This document shows, piece after piece, positions 36,241 to 46,904 of a stretch of 64,000 bases of DNA (positions are counted from its first letter, which is position 1; each line of letters starts with the position of its first letter). The stretch is from Symbiodinium natans (lineage: Eukaryota > Sar > Dinophyceae > Suessiales > Symbiodiniaceae). The translations under genes were made by a program, and so were the position numbers. Location: the NCBI GenBank assembly GCA_905221605.1, contig CAJNDS010002301.1:77501-141500 (forward strand). Reading direction: 5' to 3'. The notes below the pieces were generated by a model. The model did no database searches, was not told the origin of the DNA, and saw only the letters and a program-made list of their open reading frames with translations.

Positions 36241-36590
36241 ATGTACATATATGCATATATGCATATATACATATATACATATATACATATATACATATAT
36301 ACATATATACATATATACATATATACATATATACATATATATATACATATATACATATATACATATACATATATAAATAAATACATATATACACATGTAT
36401 ATATATATACATATATACATATATACATATATACATATATACATATATACATATATACATATATACATATATACATATATACATATATACATATATACAT
36501 ATATACATATATGCATATATGCATATATGCATATGTACATATACATATACATATATATATATACATATACATACATACATATACACATGT
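36229..36590. repeat. (ATATAC)n microsatellite
   Basis: About 360 bases of ATATACAT-type repeats with GCATAT and AATAAATAC interruptions. It produces false frames of alternating Tyr and Ile or Met on both strands. Confidence 0.95.
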
Positions 36591-36719
36591 ACTTTCGTTT
36601 GGGGGGTTGGGGGTTCTATATATACCGTCTAGGGTGTTTCATGGTTTAAATTTAGTGTTTCGGGTTTAGGGGTTTCCGGTGGTCTAGGAGTCTAGGGCCT
36701 AGGTTTCAGGGTTTAGTGA

Positions 36720-37020
36720 TACACATTTTGGATTTTTTTCGTTATTTTTTTTTAAAAAATTTGCATTTTTTTAAAAAAATCATATGAATTTATTATGAAT
36801 TCTTTATGCGGTTCTTGTGTTGTTTTTATGTTGTTTTATAAACTTCATAAGAAACGCATAAAAAATGCATAGGTTCTATGTGTTTTTTATGAAGTTTTAT
36901 AAACGACATAAAAACAACATAAAAAACGCATAAAGAATTCATAAGAAATTCATATTAAAACAACAAAAAAATAACAAAAAAAAGAAAATAAAATCAAAAA
37001 GAAACGATTATTTTTTATAA
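36720..37020. repeat. AT-rich inverted repeat
   Basis: The left arm, about 36781-36855 (ATGAATTCTTTATGCG, then TTTTTATGTTGTTTTATAAA), pairs with the right arm, about 36893-36960 (TTTATAAACGACATAAAAAC, then CGCATAAAGAATTCAT), around a ~40-base loop. Arms differ at few positions. A weaker relative lies near 42775-42890 (TTTTTTATGAAGTTTTGACG repeats). Confidence 0.7.
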
Positions 37021-37084
37021 AAAGGTTCGGGCATAGTGGTGTGCACTGACAAATTCTCTGGGCCCCGAGCCCTAAACCAGGCTC

Positions 37085-37245
37085 GAAAGTTTTACATGTG
37101 ACTGGTAGTTTTACATGTGAGACCACAAGCTTTTCCTTCGAGCACTCACGATGTTATACTGAAACCCGGAACACTTTATCTAAAAGATTCTGTGGTGTTT
37201 GTGCGCTTTTGTAGAGCATGGGTAGTTTTACATGTGAGAGCGCAA
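37085..37245 (+). promoter_or_regulatory. TTTACATGTGAG motifs upstream of cargo gene 3
   Basis: Three directly oriented copies (GTTTTACATGTGACTGGTAG, GTTTTACATGTGAGACCAC, GTTTTACATGTGAGAGCGC) lie 90-240 bases upstream of the start codon at 37335. They match the transposon's subterminal motif. They may be a shared promoter or protein-binding site. This is an inference from position and repetition. Confidence 0.5.
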
Positions 37246-37334
37246 GCTTTTCCTTTTGGCACGCAGTTGCTTCATGACCACAGCACTGTGTGCTCCATTT
37301 GAAGTGATTGCTTTTGTGTGTTCGTGAAGAACAC

Positions 37335-39227
37335 ATGTCGGACGAGGAGCCGGCAATGCCTGTGCCGACGGATGTCGAAGTCGAGGAAGTCCCACCACAG
37401 CCTCGGAAGAAACCAGCCGCCAAAGCAGCGAAGACCGATGTCGATGCCGAGGAAGACCCACAGCCTCAGAAGAAACCAGCCGCCAAAGAGCCAGCAGCGA
37501 AGACCACGGCGAAGCCCAAGAAGAATGCGGAGGCAAAGATGAAGGACAAGGTCCAGCCCAAACAGATAGCCAAGGCCAAAGCAAAGAACCTGGTTCTCAA
37601 GAAGCCCTCTGCAGCTCCACAAAGCCAGAAGCGAACAGCCGACGACGACAAGGGCAAGGGTACCTCTGAGAAGAGCAAGAACAAGGGTACCTCTGACAAG
37701 AGCAAGAGTACCTCTGACAAGAAGAGCAAGGTGATTTCCTCATGGGCCACACCCTTGTTTGCCGAGAAGGAAGATGCCGAGGAAGAGGGCGGCGAAGAGG
37801 AGGAGGCAGAGGTCGACGAAGAGATCGATGTGTTCAACACGGACCCCGAGACCCAGACGAAGAAAGACCGAGCGAAAGATTTTAAATTTAAGCAGATGTA
37901 CCAGAACAACCAGTTGCCCGACTGGCTCGCGGCAAAATACCGCGAAACGCTCTCCATGAAGGTGGGGCGTGTGGAGCAGCAGCGAAAGCTCGTGAACATG
38001 TGCCTCGATCGCACAAAGGATCAGAAGCTGGTCGTGAACCTGAACAAGCCGATGTTCAAGGAGATGCAAGAGACCTGGACGAAGATCCAGTCCAAGAAAG
38101 CAACAAAGACCTTATCCAAAACACTCTTCTGTGGTAAGTTCAACCTCACAGAGGATGCTTTCCAAGCCGGGCTCCAGGCGGGAGAGTTTTACGAAGTGAC
38201 CGACGAGAATGGCACGTGCAAGTACGGGTGGGATACGGCCGAGCACAGTGAGACAAAAGCCAAGAAGGCTGCCAGTGTAACCGAGACAGCCGGCAAAATT
38301 AGCAAGGAGCAGCAGGGCTTGGTGGCAGCTGTTGCCGACAAGTGGAGCATCGGGTTGTTTCGGAAGGCCAGCAGTTCCCCCAAGGCCACAGCCTCCAGCA
38401 GCAGCGAGAAGAAGGTGCCCTTGGCTATCATGGACCAGCAGCCCCAGTCTCTCTCGTCGAAGGATTGGGAGATGGCCAAGCAGCAACTGCACATGGCGCA
38501 GAAAGCCTTCGAGCAGATCAAGAACTCGGCACAGAAGCTGCTGACAGGATTGACCAAGGAGGACAAGTTTTACGATCAGGCGAGCCCTTGCTGTTTTAGT
38601 TTTATTTACACTTACACGAGACCAGCTTTGCTCTGCTTTTTGCTTTGTTTTGCGAAAACGAGTAAAACCCCACACCCCATCTAATTGTTTGGGGGGGGGG
38701 GTTAGGGTTTAGGGTTTAGGGTTGAGGGTTTAGGGTTTAGGGTCTAGGGTTTAGGGTCTAGGGTTGAGGGTTGAGGGTTTAGGGTTTAGGGTTTAGGGTG
38801 TAAGGTTTAGGGTTTCGGGTTTAGGTTGAAAATTTAAAGTCCGAACCCGGTATTTGTCTCTGTGTTATCCCACAACCTCGCAACGATTTACGCCCCAACC
38901 CCAACAGAACAGCAGCCCCGAGCCACGACGACACACTATAAGGAAGATCATCGTCCAGGCGGCCACGAGCGAGAAGGTCAAGATTGATCACATCCATACA
39001 TGGCAGGCCTATAAGCATTTGTATTTCTGATATGTGAGAAAGAGACTGCATGTTTTGTATAAGGAACAAAGCACACACACAAATAGGAGCTACCGGATGG
39101 CTCAGAGATCACGACCCTGAAGTACGATGAAATGATGCTGGAGTTTGGCACAAAGGCCGAGCAACTTGAAGAGCAATTCGCTGCTGTCAAGGCACAGCAC
39201 TCTGTCGTCAGTGCTCGCAAAGCCTAG
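37335..39227 (+). CDS. Cargo gene 3: Lys/Ala-rich protein, three exons inferred
   Basis: Starts MSDEEPAMPVPTDVEVEEV (37335). Exons inferred: 37335-38579, about 38944-39004 and 39090-39227. The first has two copies of a KKPAAK-type acidic/basic repeat, TSEKSK/TSDKSK repeats, an acidic stretch, then a globular part (QLPDWLAAKYRETLSMKVGR, TLFCGKFNLTEDAFQAGLQ) and a helix ending DKFYDQ. The second reads KIIVQAATSEKVKIDHIHTW. The third reads LPDGSEITTLKYDEMMLEFG, then EQLEEQFAAVKAQHS, to a stop. Both inferred introns start with GC (GCGAGC, GCCTAT) and end in AG. TTTAGGG repeats fill the first intron. The C-terminus looks coiled-coil. Family unknown; it resembles cargo gene 1 in composition. Confidence 0.6.
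38695..38830. repeat. TTTAGGG telomere-type array
   Basis: About 18 units with TTGAGGG and TCTAGGG variants, preceded by a G run, inside the first intron inferred for cargo gene 3. It runs in the opposite orientation to the arrays at 33.5-36.1 kb. Confidence 0.9.
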
Positions 39228-39357
39228 GAGTGGAGCCTGCCCAGATTTTGATGGTGTGTGCGGTTTTTGCATTCGCTTGCACACAGGGATTTTGGATCTC
39301 CAGAACTATATAGGCGACTGTGCTAGAGAAAGCCGTGCAAAAGACATGTCTTTGTGC

Positions 39358-39424
39358 AACCCTAAACCCTAAACCTTAAAAACATAAGCCTATATACCCT
39401 ATATAAACCCTAAACCCTAAACCT
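39358..39424. repeat. CCCTAAA-type array
   Basis: A short array with CCTTAAA and CCTATAT variants between cargo gene 3 and the transposase-like gene. Confidence 0.85.
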
Positions 39425-39579
39425 GTAGTTATGTTTCATGTGGGAGCTTTGGAAGTTTGTTTTCTTCAGAATTACATCTTGAGAGTTTCATGTTTTGTGT
39501 GATATACAGCAAGAAAACCGTTTCCTTTCGAGATCTTTTCCTTTCGAGATCATTTTGCAACATCTTCTTGTACGATAAC

Positions 39580-41565
39580 ATGGATGATGCCGGCCCCGCG
39601 AGAAAACGACGAAAAGGTGGCATTCAACAACGACAGAGCCAGGCTGAGGCTTCAAAGACAAGCATCAGTGCTCTGCATGATCTGCTGATGACATACCTCG
39701 CACAGGGCCTTATGTCGGCTGCAGTGTGTCATGCAATTGCAACAGCAGCTGTTGCCGATATGGGCCTCTCTCGCGAAGGTACCGTGTTTCCTGATTTGGA
39801 GAAGCTGGCCAAGATCAAGCATGGTAAGAACCTGCAAAAGTCGATCGACGGCCTGCTGGCCAAACAAGCCGACCTTCCCACACCCAAAGAGTTCGACATC
39901 CCTCTTGCGGGACAGGTGCCAGGCCAGCCCACGTCATTGCTTCTGCTGCCCCACGAAATGATGGCCCATATGTTTTCCAATGGCACAGGGTGGGTTACCT
40001 CCGTGCTGCCGGACCCGAGCCGGTTGGCTGCCTTCTGGGATTGTTTCCGGAAGCATCCCTGCATGGAGGGCCACCCTCTGCTTTCCCACCCCCAGTACAG
40101 GAACCGGTGCATTCCATTGGCCATGCACGGCGACGAGGTTCCTGTGCTGGGGGTGGGGAAGATATGGTGCCGCTCGGCACTGGCATTTTCCTGGAATTCC
40201 CTCATGGCCACTTTTGCAGGACGCTCTGTGCAGGACACCAACCTGTACATATGGGGGTGCTTCGAAAAATTCATTGTTGGTGACGACGAGGATGCTCCTG
40301 GCACAATGGCCACGTTCTGGAAGATACTCGCATGGTCTTTTGGGATCATATATGAGGGGGTGTGGCCTACGAAAGATTGGGAGGGCACTCCGAAACTCGA
40401 CTTGCTTGTCATATGTAGGTTTTGTTTTTCTTTGTGAAGGGTTTTGTGTTTGGGTTTCCGCATGTAAAAGCTATACACACATATATGTATATATATATAT
40501 AAGCAGTTTCATTTTTCACTTTTCCTGTATACAAACAGGTATGCCCCGGGCAGTGCAGAAGCAGCAAAAGCAGGGACTTTGCTTTGTGGCGGTTACTTTG
40601 GAGCCTTGGTTCAGTTGGCAGGCGACCTCGACTACTATGCCAAATGGCTGCAAGTGCCGAAGTGGAACAACCATGAGAAACCCTGTTGCCTCTGCCGAGC
40701 AAGTTTCAAAGGGCCCTTAAGCTGGATGGACAACAGAGAGAGCTCACCGTGGCAAAGCGCCGGCCTCAAGCCCAGCAACTGGAAGACACACTGGGATTCG
40801 GCTTGTGCCTTATTCCAATTGCCGGGCTTCAATGGGCTGTGTCTTTCTATGGACTATATGCATTGCATGTTTCTTGGGTGGTTGCAGTATGCATATGGCT
40901 CCGTGCTCTCTCTCGTTTTCTCGGATTGCTTGGAAGGCACAGAGGCTGAAAGGCTGAAGCATATCGATTCCTTCATCAAGAATTACCAGCGAGAACATGG
41001 CACCAGATACAAGTTCAAGCAAAAGCTCCTCAAACTTACGATGATACAGCCCAAGAAAGGTTTCCCAAAGATTCGTGGCAGGGCATCGGATGTGCAAAGC
41101 TTGGACACTGCCCTTCTAGCATTTTTTCAGCAGGAGATGGACGAAGAGAACTACCAGCACAAGCAGATTCTGCTCTTTCTCCGTTTGAATTGTCGTTTGT
41201 CTGAGAAGTTAGACACGTTTTCGCCAAGGCATGGGTACCTGGCTTTGCCTGAGCAGGAAGCACGGCAGGCTCTGCTCTGCGGCCTGCAGATGGCACAGCT
41301 CCACATCAGCTTGCAGCAGCACTACAAAGCTGCAGGGAGGCACTTATTTAACCTCACAAGCAAGACACACTTTGCTTTGCACAGCCTGTCGCTCAGTGGC
41401 TGCATTCATCCAGCAATGGTCTGGTGCTTCAAGGGCGAGTCCACCATGCATCGGGTTCAGACCCTTTGGAAGAGTTGCCTGCCTGGTGTCAAGCATTGGC
41501 AGGTCGCCAGGAAGGCTGCCCTCAAGGAGCGGCACCTTCTGTGGCTGAGGGGCAAGGTCGGGTGA
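39580..41565 (+). CDS. Transposase-like protein of the TIR element, two exons
   Basis: The first exon starts MDDAGPARKRRKGG (39580) and runs to about 40411. The second begins about 40539, after ACAAACAG, and ends at a stop at 41565; about 620 residues in all. Features seen: a nuclear-localisation-like KRRK; MHGDEVPVLGVGKIW with a conserved-looking HGDxVPV; a CCLC Cys cluster (CCLCRAS) after NNHEKP; and SMDYMHCMFLG with a DxxH. The exon join gives APGSAEAAKAGTLLCGGYFG. An Asp in HGD and another in the DYMH block could belong to a DDE/D catalytic set of the CACTA/TNP2 type, where D-x-M-H is usual. This is from family knowledge and not proven. Related proteins are, to my knowledge, common in dinoflagellate predictions. 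It is adjacent to the right subterminal array. Confidence 0.55.
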
Positions 41566-41599
41566 ACTTTTGTCTGTGCGAGGGCCAAAAAAAATTGTT

Positions 41600-42670
41600 C
41601 CTGTTGTTTACATGTGAGGTTTCTATGTGAGAGAGAGCCGGCCCATGCCCCAAAACGGAGAAAGAGCTAGCCGGTTGATGAGAGACGTTTTACTTTGCGA
41701 GTTCTGTGCCTCTCATATTTACATATAACGTGTCAGAGAGACAAAAAAGTACTTCGATGTGATCATGCCTTGTTTTGGACCTGGGGAAAGCGATTATATT
41801 GTCTCACAGGAAACTCACAAGCAAATTATAGTCCGTAGTTATATCCTGAGTGTTGTCTCGCAAGTAAACGAATGTTATCACAAGTAAACACACAAACAAA
41901 TGAGTCCGTAGTTTCTGTCTCGCAAGTAATTCTGTCTCGCAAGTAGTTCTGTCTCGCAAGTAATATAGGGTTTAGGGTTTAGGGTTTAGGGTTTAAGGTT
42001 TATAGGGTTTAGGGTTTATGGCTTAGGGTTTAGGCATGTTCCCACTTTTTACTCACGACGGCGGACGAAGCTTGCCAAGTGCTGCCAGTATAAAGGCTGT
42101 GCTTTTGTACATAGAGCACAGGGGCGACTGACAGATCTCTTATTTTGATGCCCGCGGTGGGCAAAACATGCACAAAAAAGCCGCACAGCTGTGCATCACT
42201 GCTCGTCGGGCACCCGCTTGAACCAAACCCAGTACCTTTGTTGTCATCCAGCTCTCATGTAAAAAAGAACATATATATATCTGTATATTATACATCTCTT
42301 TTTATCTTTTTCAAGCTAAGTTGCCAGATGACCAAGCCAGTCAGCGGATCCTCCCACTTTTTCCAGCACCACACCCACTTCCTTTCTGTTACACACGTCT
42401 AGACTGCACACAAGTAAACCGCTCTATTGTGTATTCATAGATCTATGACTCACGAAAATTTTTTCCATGTCAGCTCCAAGATTCATCTGCCTGGGTGAAC
42501 GACTGCGATCTCGCCGACCGCTTTCCATGGTGTGGCTCTGGCGAGACAAGTGAAGCTGTAGCAATGGCAGGCTGGGGCCGATATACACCGCAAGAAAAAC
42601 TGAACCTCTCACATGCACAACAAGCCTCGCAGAAAACAATACCCACAGAGTCTCACATGTAAAACGATAC
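41600..42670 (-). repeat. Right subterminal array, motif inverted
   Basis: Repeated CTCGCAAGTAA, CACAAGTAAAC and CTCACATGTAAA are the complement of the left-array motif. They cluster at 41800-41965, with others near 42413 and 42651. A few directly oriented copies (TTACATGTGAGG) lie at 41608. A TTTAGGG tract at 41965-42030 interrupts. No gene is seen between 41566 and the right terminus. Confidence 0.7.
41965..42030. repeat. TTTAGGG telomere-type array
   Basis: About nine units with TTTAAGG and TTTATGG variants, inside the right subterminal motif array. Confidence 0.85.
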
Positions 42671-42963
42671 ACTTTCATCGCAAGCAAGTTCGGCTCTTTC
42701 TCGTTTGGAACAGCCCTGAGAAAAAGTGGTTTGAGGTTGGAAAAAATCCTCGCAGGTAAGCATTTTGTCATGAAGTTTCATGTTTTCGAAAGTATTTCAG
42801 TTTTTTGGCACAAAATTCATTAAGCATTTTGTATGAAGTTTTGACGCGTTTTTTATGAAGTTTTGACGCGTTTTTTATGAAGTTTTGGTGTTCGGAGAAA
42901 ATTTACGTTTAGTCGGAAATTTAGGTTTTTCGTAACTAAAAAACTCCATTTACGTAAATCCAA

Positions 42964-42999
42964 CCGAAACCTGAATTCACGTATTCTGGAGACTCAGGG
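42964..42999 (-). repeat. Right terminal inverted repeat
   Basis: Ends CGTATTCTGGAGACTCAGGG, the reverse complement of the left end. The satellite resumes immediately after it, starting with AAAAGCACAGGTCTGAAC, a shortened satellite unit. Confidence 0.9.
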
Positions 43000-44200
43000 A
43001 AAAGCACAGGTCTGAACCCAACCCATCCAACCCCCAACAAATCACACCAGAGACGCTTTCAACAGCTAAAAGTGCGTTTGGCGGCATTGGCATTGGAGAT
43101 CCCGGAAGCGGGGACTCCGACAAGTCGAACCGTGACCCCTCCAACCCACCAACAGAGCCCGCCACAGAAGCTTTCAGCAGTGCTGGTCGAGGTCACAATC
43201 CGCCCAACCCCCAACAGAGCACACCAGAGACGCATTTAAAAGCTAAAAGTGCGTTTGGAGATCCCGGAAGCAGGGTGGCCGGCAGGTCGAACCGTGACCC
43301 CTCCAAACCCCCAACAGAGCCCCCCACAGACGCTTTCAGCAGCTAAAAGTGCATCTGGGCGGCTCGGCTGGTGGGGTGCCCGACAGATCTGAACACAACC
43401 CATCCAACCCCCAACGGAGCACACCAGAGACGTTATGAACAGCTTAAAGCGCGTTTGGAGATCCAGGAAGCAGGGTGTCCGACAGGTGGAATCGTGACCC
43501 CTCCAACCCCCCGACAGAACCCGCCACAGACGCTTTCAGCAGCTAAAAGCGCGTCTGGGCGGCTTAGATGGCGGGGTGTCCGACAGGTCTGGCTTTGCTT
43601 GTTGAGTGTCAGCTAGCGAAATCTGCTAACTACACAGCTGCTGGTACCAGCCGAAGACCCCAAACACACTTTCAGCTGCTGAACACGTCCGTGGCGTGTT
43701 CTGTGTAGGGTTGAATGGACTCAGGGTCAGACCTCTCAGACTACCACGTGCCGAGTTCTCCAAACGCATTTTTAAATGATGAAAGCGTATCCGGTGCGCT
43801 TTGCCGCAGGTTTAAAGGGTCCAGGTCTTTACTAGTAAACAAAACCCCTGACAGCCGAGGCCCCCAAATGCATTTTCAGCTGCCCAAACTGTCTGGCGTC
43901 AGTTCCATTTGGAATTCGAAACACCAGACCCAGAAGAAGCAGATATGCCTCTGACAAGGAGTCAAGCATCAGGACTGGCTGCACCTAAGGTGTAATAGCC
44001 TGACCACAACCTCACCAATGGGCCAAGACAGACAGTAAGGGGTAGTCCGACAGGTAGTGACCCATCCAAACCCAGAAAGGAGCACGCCACAGACGCTTTC
44101 AGCAGCCAAAAGTGCGCTTGCAGATCCCAGCAAGGGGTCGGCTGGTCCGAGCAAAACTCAACAGCAGACTGCTTCAGAGCCTGGAAAAAAAGCACACCAC
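43000..44200. repeat. Degenerate ~120/240-bp satellite, right block
   Basis: Continuation of the left block, clear to about 43600 (CAGACGCTTTCAGCAGCTAA, GTGTCCGACAGGTC) and strongly degenerate to about 44200, where GACGCTTTCAGCAGCCAAAA still appears. It shares its unit structure with 29.79-30.82 kb. Confidence 0.8.
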
Positions 44201-44594
44201 GCACACGTCGGTGGCCAAAAATGCATTTGGGGGCCTTGCCTGTGCAAGGAAAAGGTTTCACTGCTTGCCATTCAGAACTCAAATAATTAAATGCCACTTT
44301 CGGGGCACCCTGGTGTTTCCAGTGACACAAAGAAAGTTCACAAGAGTAAACATCTATGCTTAGTTTTGAGTCTTGGAAGAACATGAAAATCAAAGTCGCG
44401 ACGCCCAATGCCAGTCCCCCAGTGCTAACAAGTATGTCCTCGGCCCACCCGGTGGAGAGGACTTTGTTCTTCTTGAACAGGATGCGATCGTCGTCATACC
44501 TGGGCAAATTGCAGCACTGGTGATTATTACTCTGGCAGGGTATGCCGTCCAACTACAGCAGGCAATGACCGTAAGTGCGACAGAAGCACAACAC

Positions 44595-45197
44595 CTTGGC
44601 AAGGCACCCCACAATGCGCTCGTGGTCATACGCTTTGTTGTGTGCCACAGGGTAGTTGCTAGCGTCTGACCTGTTGGCAAGCTCAGCTCGTCTGACGAAC
44701 TCCGCTGCCTGGGCCCCCAAGGGTGTGCGAACCACCTCTAACGCTAAACGGATCTGGGCAGCTGTGGGGCCAAAAAGGCACTCATCTGACTGGGAGTCTG
44801 CTGCAGCGGCGACGGAGTCTGACTGCCCTTGCAGAAAAGCCTTCATTGCAACCTTGTGAAAGTCGGTGTTGCTGGCGTGTCTGCCAAGGTCAATCTTTTG
44901 AAGCACTCCGTCAGCACCCTTCTTACATCGCATCCACACAGACGCACGGCAAGACACCGCCCCACGTGTCGAATCCTGTGGGCGAGTCTTACCATAGTCG
45001 CGACAATACTTGCAGCCCAGGCCCCAGAACTCGGTTTCGTCTGACTCCACCAACCAATCAAACTCCTTTAGCCACTTCCTGCGATTCTTGATGTAGAAGC
45101 AACGGTTGCAAAGTCTGACTGCCTTCTTGAGGCTACCATGTCGCTCAACGCAGCGTCGCTGGTGAGCGATGTCAGGGCTCCGAGCCCTAATTGACAT
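44595..45197 (-). CDS. Zinc-finger exon, probable 5' part of a hAT-like transposase gene
   Basis: Starts MSIRARSPDIAHQRRCVERH (45197) and ends LAK at 44595 before a GT donor. A Cys/His pattern is visible: CNRCFYIKNRRKW early on, then WGLGCKYCRDYG, then LQKIDLGRHASNTDFHK (CxxC followed by H and H), a BED-like arrangement common at the N-terminus of hAT-type transposases. Extra residues SD, VR and QSD coincide with the hexamers. The downstream exons are plausibly those at 28.0-29.5 kb and 26.5-27.7 kb, on the other side of the satellite and transposon. That would make 29.5-44.5 kb an insertion in the gene. Alternatively it is a separate copy. Confidence 0.6.
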
Positions 45198-45778
45198 TAT
45201 TATTATGATGGTCTGGCTTACTACTTTAAACTTTGGCAAGTTCTTATGTCTGACAGCTTTCTTATGCCTGACCAGTTGAGTTCCGGGAATTTTTTGAGCA
45301 CAGCTGGGCAGTCTAAGTGGTTTGTGATTCAGCTCCTGGTGAGTGGGTCTGGCTGTCGAGGCTGCGCCAAAAAATAGCACAGAGTCACAAGAACACTGAC
45401 TGACCACATTGCAAGTTCAAGAATTCAAGCGCCAAGTCTGACTGCACCAGGCCACCCGGCCACGAGGAAACGAAGACCTGGACCTGCCCAGACAAGACAA
45501 TGCTGATGTCTGATGAACTGCACATTATTATTCACATGTAAACTGATCTGTTGAACAAGCTGACTCAGGCAACGGCAGATATCACTTCTTTTGACATGTC
45601 GCGGTCTGAGAAGCCACAATTAAGGTCGGTCTCGCGCCTTTGGCACTAAGACAAAATTCCGGAGGGCAAGTCAGACGCAGGACTGGCCCCGACAACAGCT
45701 AGCCACTTCTTATGTGATTTAATTGAATTGTCTGATTTAGTACTACAGTGTCGCCTGTCTGACATCAAGTCCTGAGAC

Positions 45779-46604
45779 TTATCGCCGCCCTCTGTTCAAG
45801 TCCCGGCCAGGCCAGTTGCCACCCCACCGGTCTGACGAATTCCAGTCTGAGGATTTCCAGTCTGAGGATTTCCAGTCTGACACAGACCAGTCTGACTGCC
45901 TCTGTCGCCACCCGGGATTCCAGCCATGCCGCCCATCCTTCCAGGAATGATCGCCGTGGCTGCTCCAAGACGCCTCACTGTCTGACGGTTCTGGGCTCGT
46001 CTGTTTGCCTGGTTGGTCTGGCTCGGCATTGGGGACCGGGACGCTGGGGGCTGCCGTCTGACTCGCTGTCTGACCAAAGTTGGGGGTTGAAGGGCCTGGG
46101 TTTGTCTTACCATCGCCCTGGCTGGCGTCGGGTGACATCTTTTCAGCCCACCACTGCTCCAGAACTTGTCTGACCTGCTCGGGGCAAAGGTCCTTTTGGC
46201 CGGTCTGACTCGGATCCCAGTGAGCCTGCAGCATGCACACACACACACACACACTGCCACAGCTAAATAGTAGGATACAATAATAATAATAATAATTCAT
46301 AGTAATAATCATAATAAAATACAAAAACATAATATAACAATAATTAAACTAACACAAAAATAATTACTAACTTTAGCATTGCACTAGTCCGATTCCGAGC
46401 GGCATCTTGCTTCGGCGTCGCCGGCTCCTCCGGATCATAAAATTGCTCCTGCTGCGTTTCCTGGCTGTCGTCGTCGGCCTTGACGGCGTCTGACTGACCT
46501 GTGGCCTTCGCATCAGCAGGAGGACCCGACGGCTGGCCAGGCGTCGAGGGACCAGCACCACCTTCAGCTTCGTCGTCTGCCGGAGGTGTCGGAGGAAGGG
46601 GCAT
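45779..46604 (-). CDS. Low-complexity protein exons (Asp/Ser/Trp repeats and acidic Pro region)
   Basis: One exon (about 46604-46380) is Pro/Asp/Glu-rich (MPLPPTPPADDEAEGG, then QFYDPEEPATPKQDAARNR). The next (about 46225-45779) reads AHWDPSQTGQKDLCPEQVRQ, VLEQWWAEKMSPDASQGDGK, and ends in a repeat of SDWK-type units (three DWKSS/DWNSS) followed by GGNWPG and RGRR with a stop. The 15-base unit under the repeat contains the hexamer. Between them lies AT-rich sequence with a (CA)n run near 46237-46256, probably intronic. Family unknown. Confidence 0.5.
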
Positions 46605-46904
46605 CGTGGGGGGCGGTCCTGGCGGAGGTGCCGGTACTTCCTCAGATTTGACTGAGAGGCAGGACCAGGAACAATGACAAACACAACGTTGCTAGCAAAA
46701 GATAATAAAGAATAATAATGTCAGTTTGCAGCCCGAGGTTCAGTCTGACAGCCGACTGTTCGGAAGCACTTGTACGGGTACCAGTCTGACACGGTGTAAT
46801 CCCACGACTGTGGGTGAAGACTCACTTAGTTGCAAGACAAAATTAGACTCTGACAAGTCTGACAAGCAATCTTGAAATGAAATCATTGACATGTCATTGT
46901 CTGA

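Larger units (their letters stand above)
30822..42999 (+). mobile_element. 12.2-kb DNA transposon with terminal inverted repeats and cargo genes
   Basis: Both ends read CCCTGAGTCTCCAGAATACG inwards, with 25 identical bases and weaker similarity to about 36. The flanks are the same satellite, and a 3-base AAA target duplication is possible, since AAA lies outside the left end and AAAA outside the right. Inside the ends are AT-rich subterminal repeats and arrays of the motif TTTACTTGTGAG, direct on the left and inverted on the right. A transposase-like gene (39.6-41.6 kb) lies near the right end, with at least three plus-strand cargo transcription units. A CACTA/EnSpm-like affiliation is suggested by the 3-base duplication, terminal C and subterminal arrays, but is not proven. 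It contains an assembly gap, so its true length is uncertain. Confidence 0.8.

Noticed and set aside
36098-36669. Tyr/Ile/Met-rich open frames of 80-160 codons
   Set aside because: Produced by the ATATAC microsatellite on both strands.
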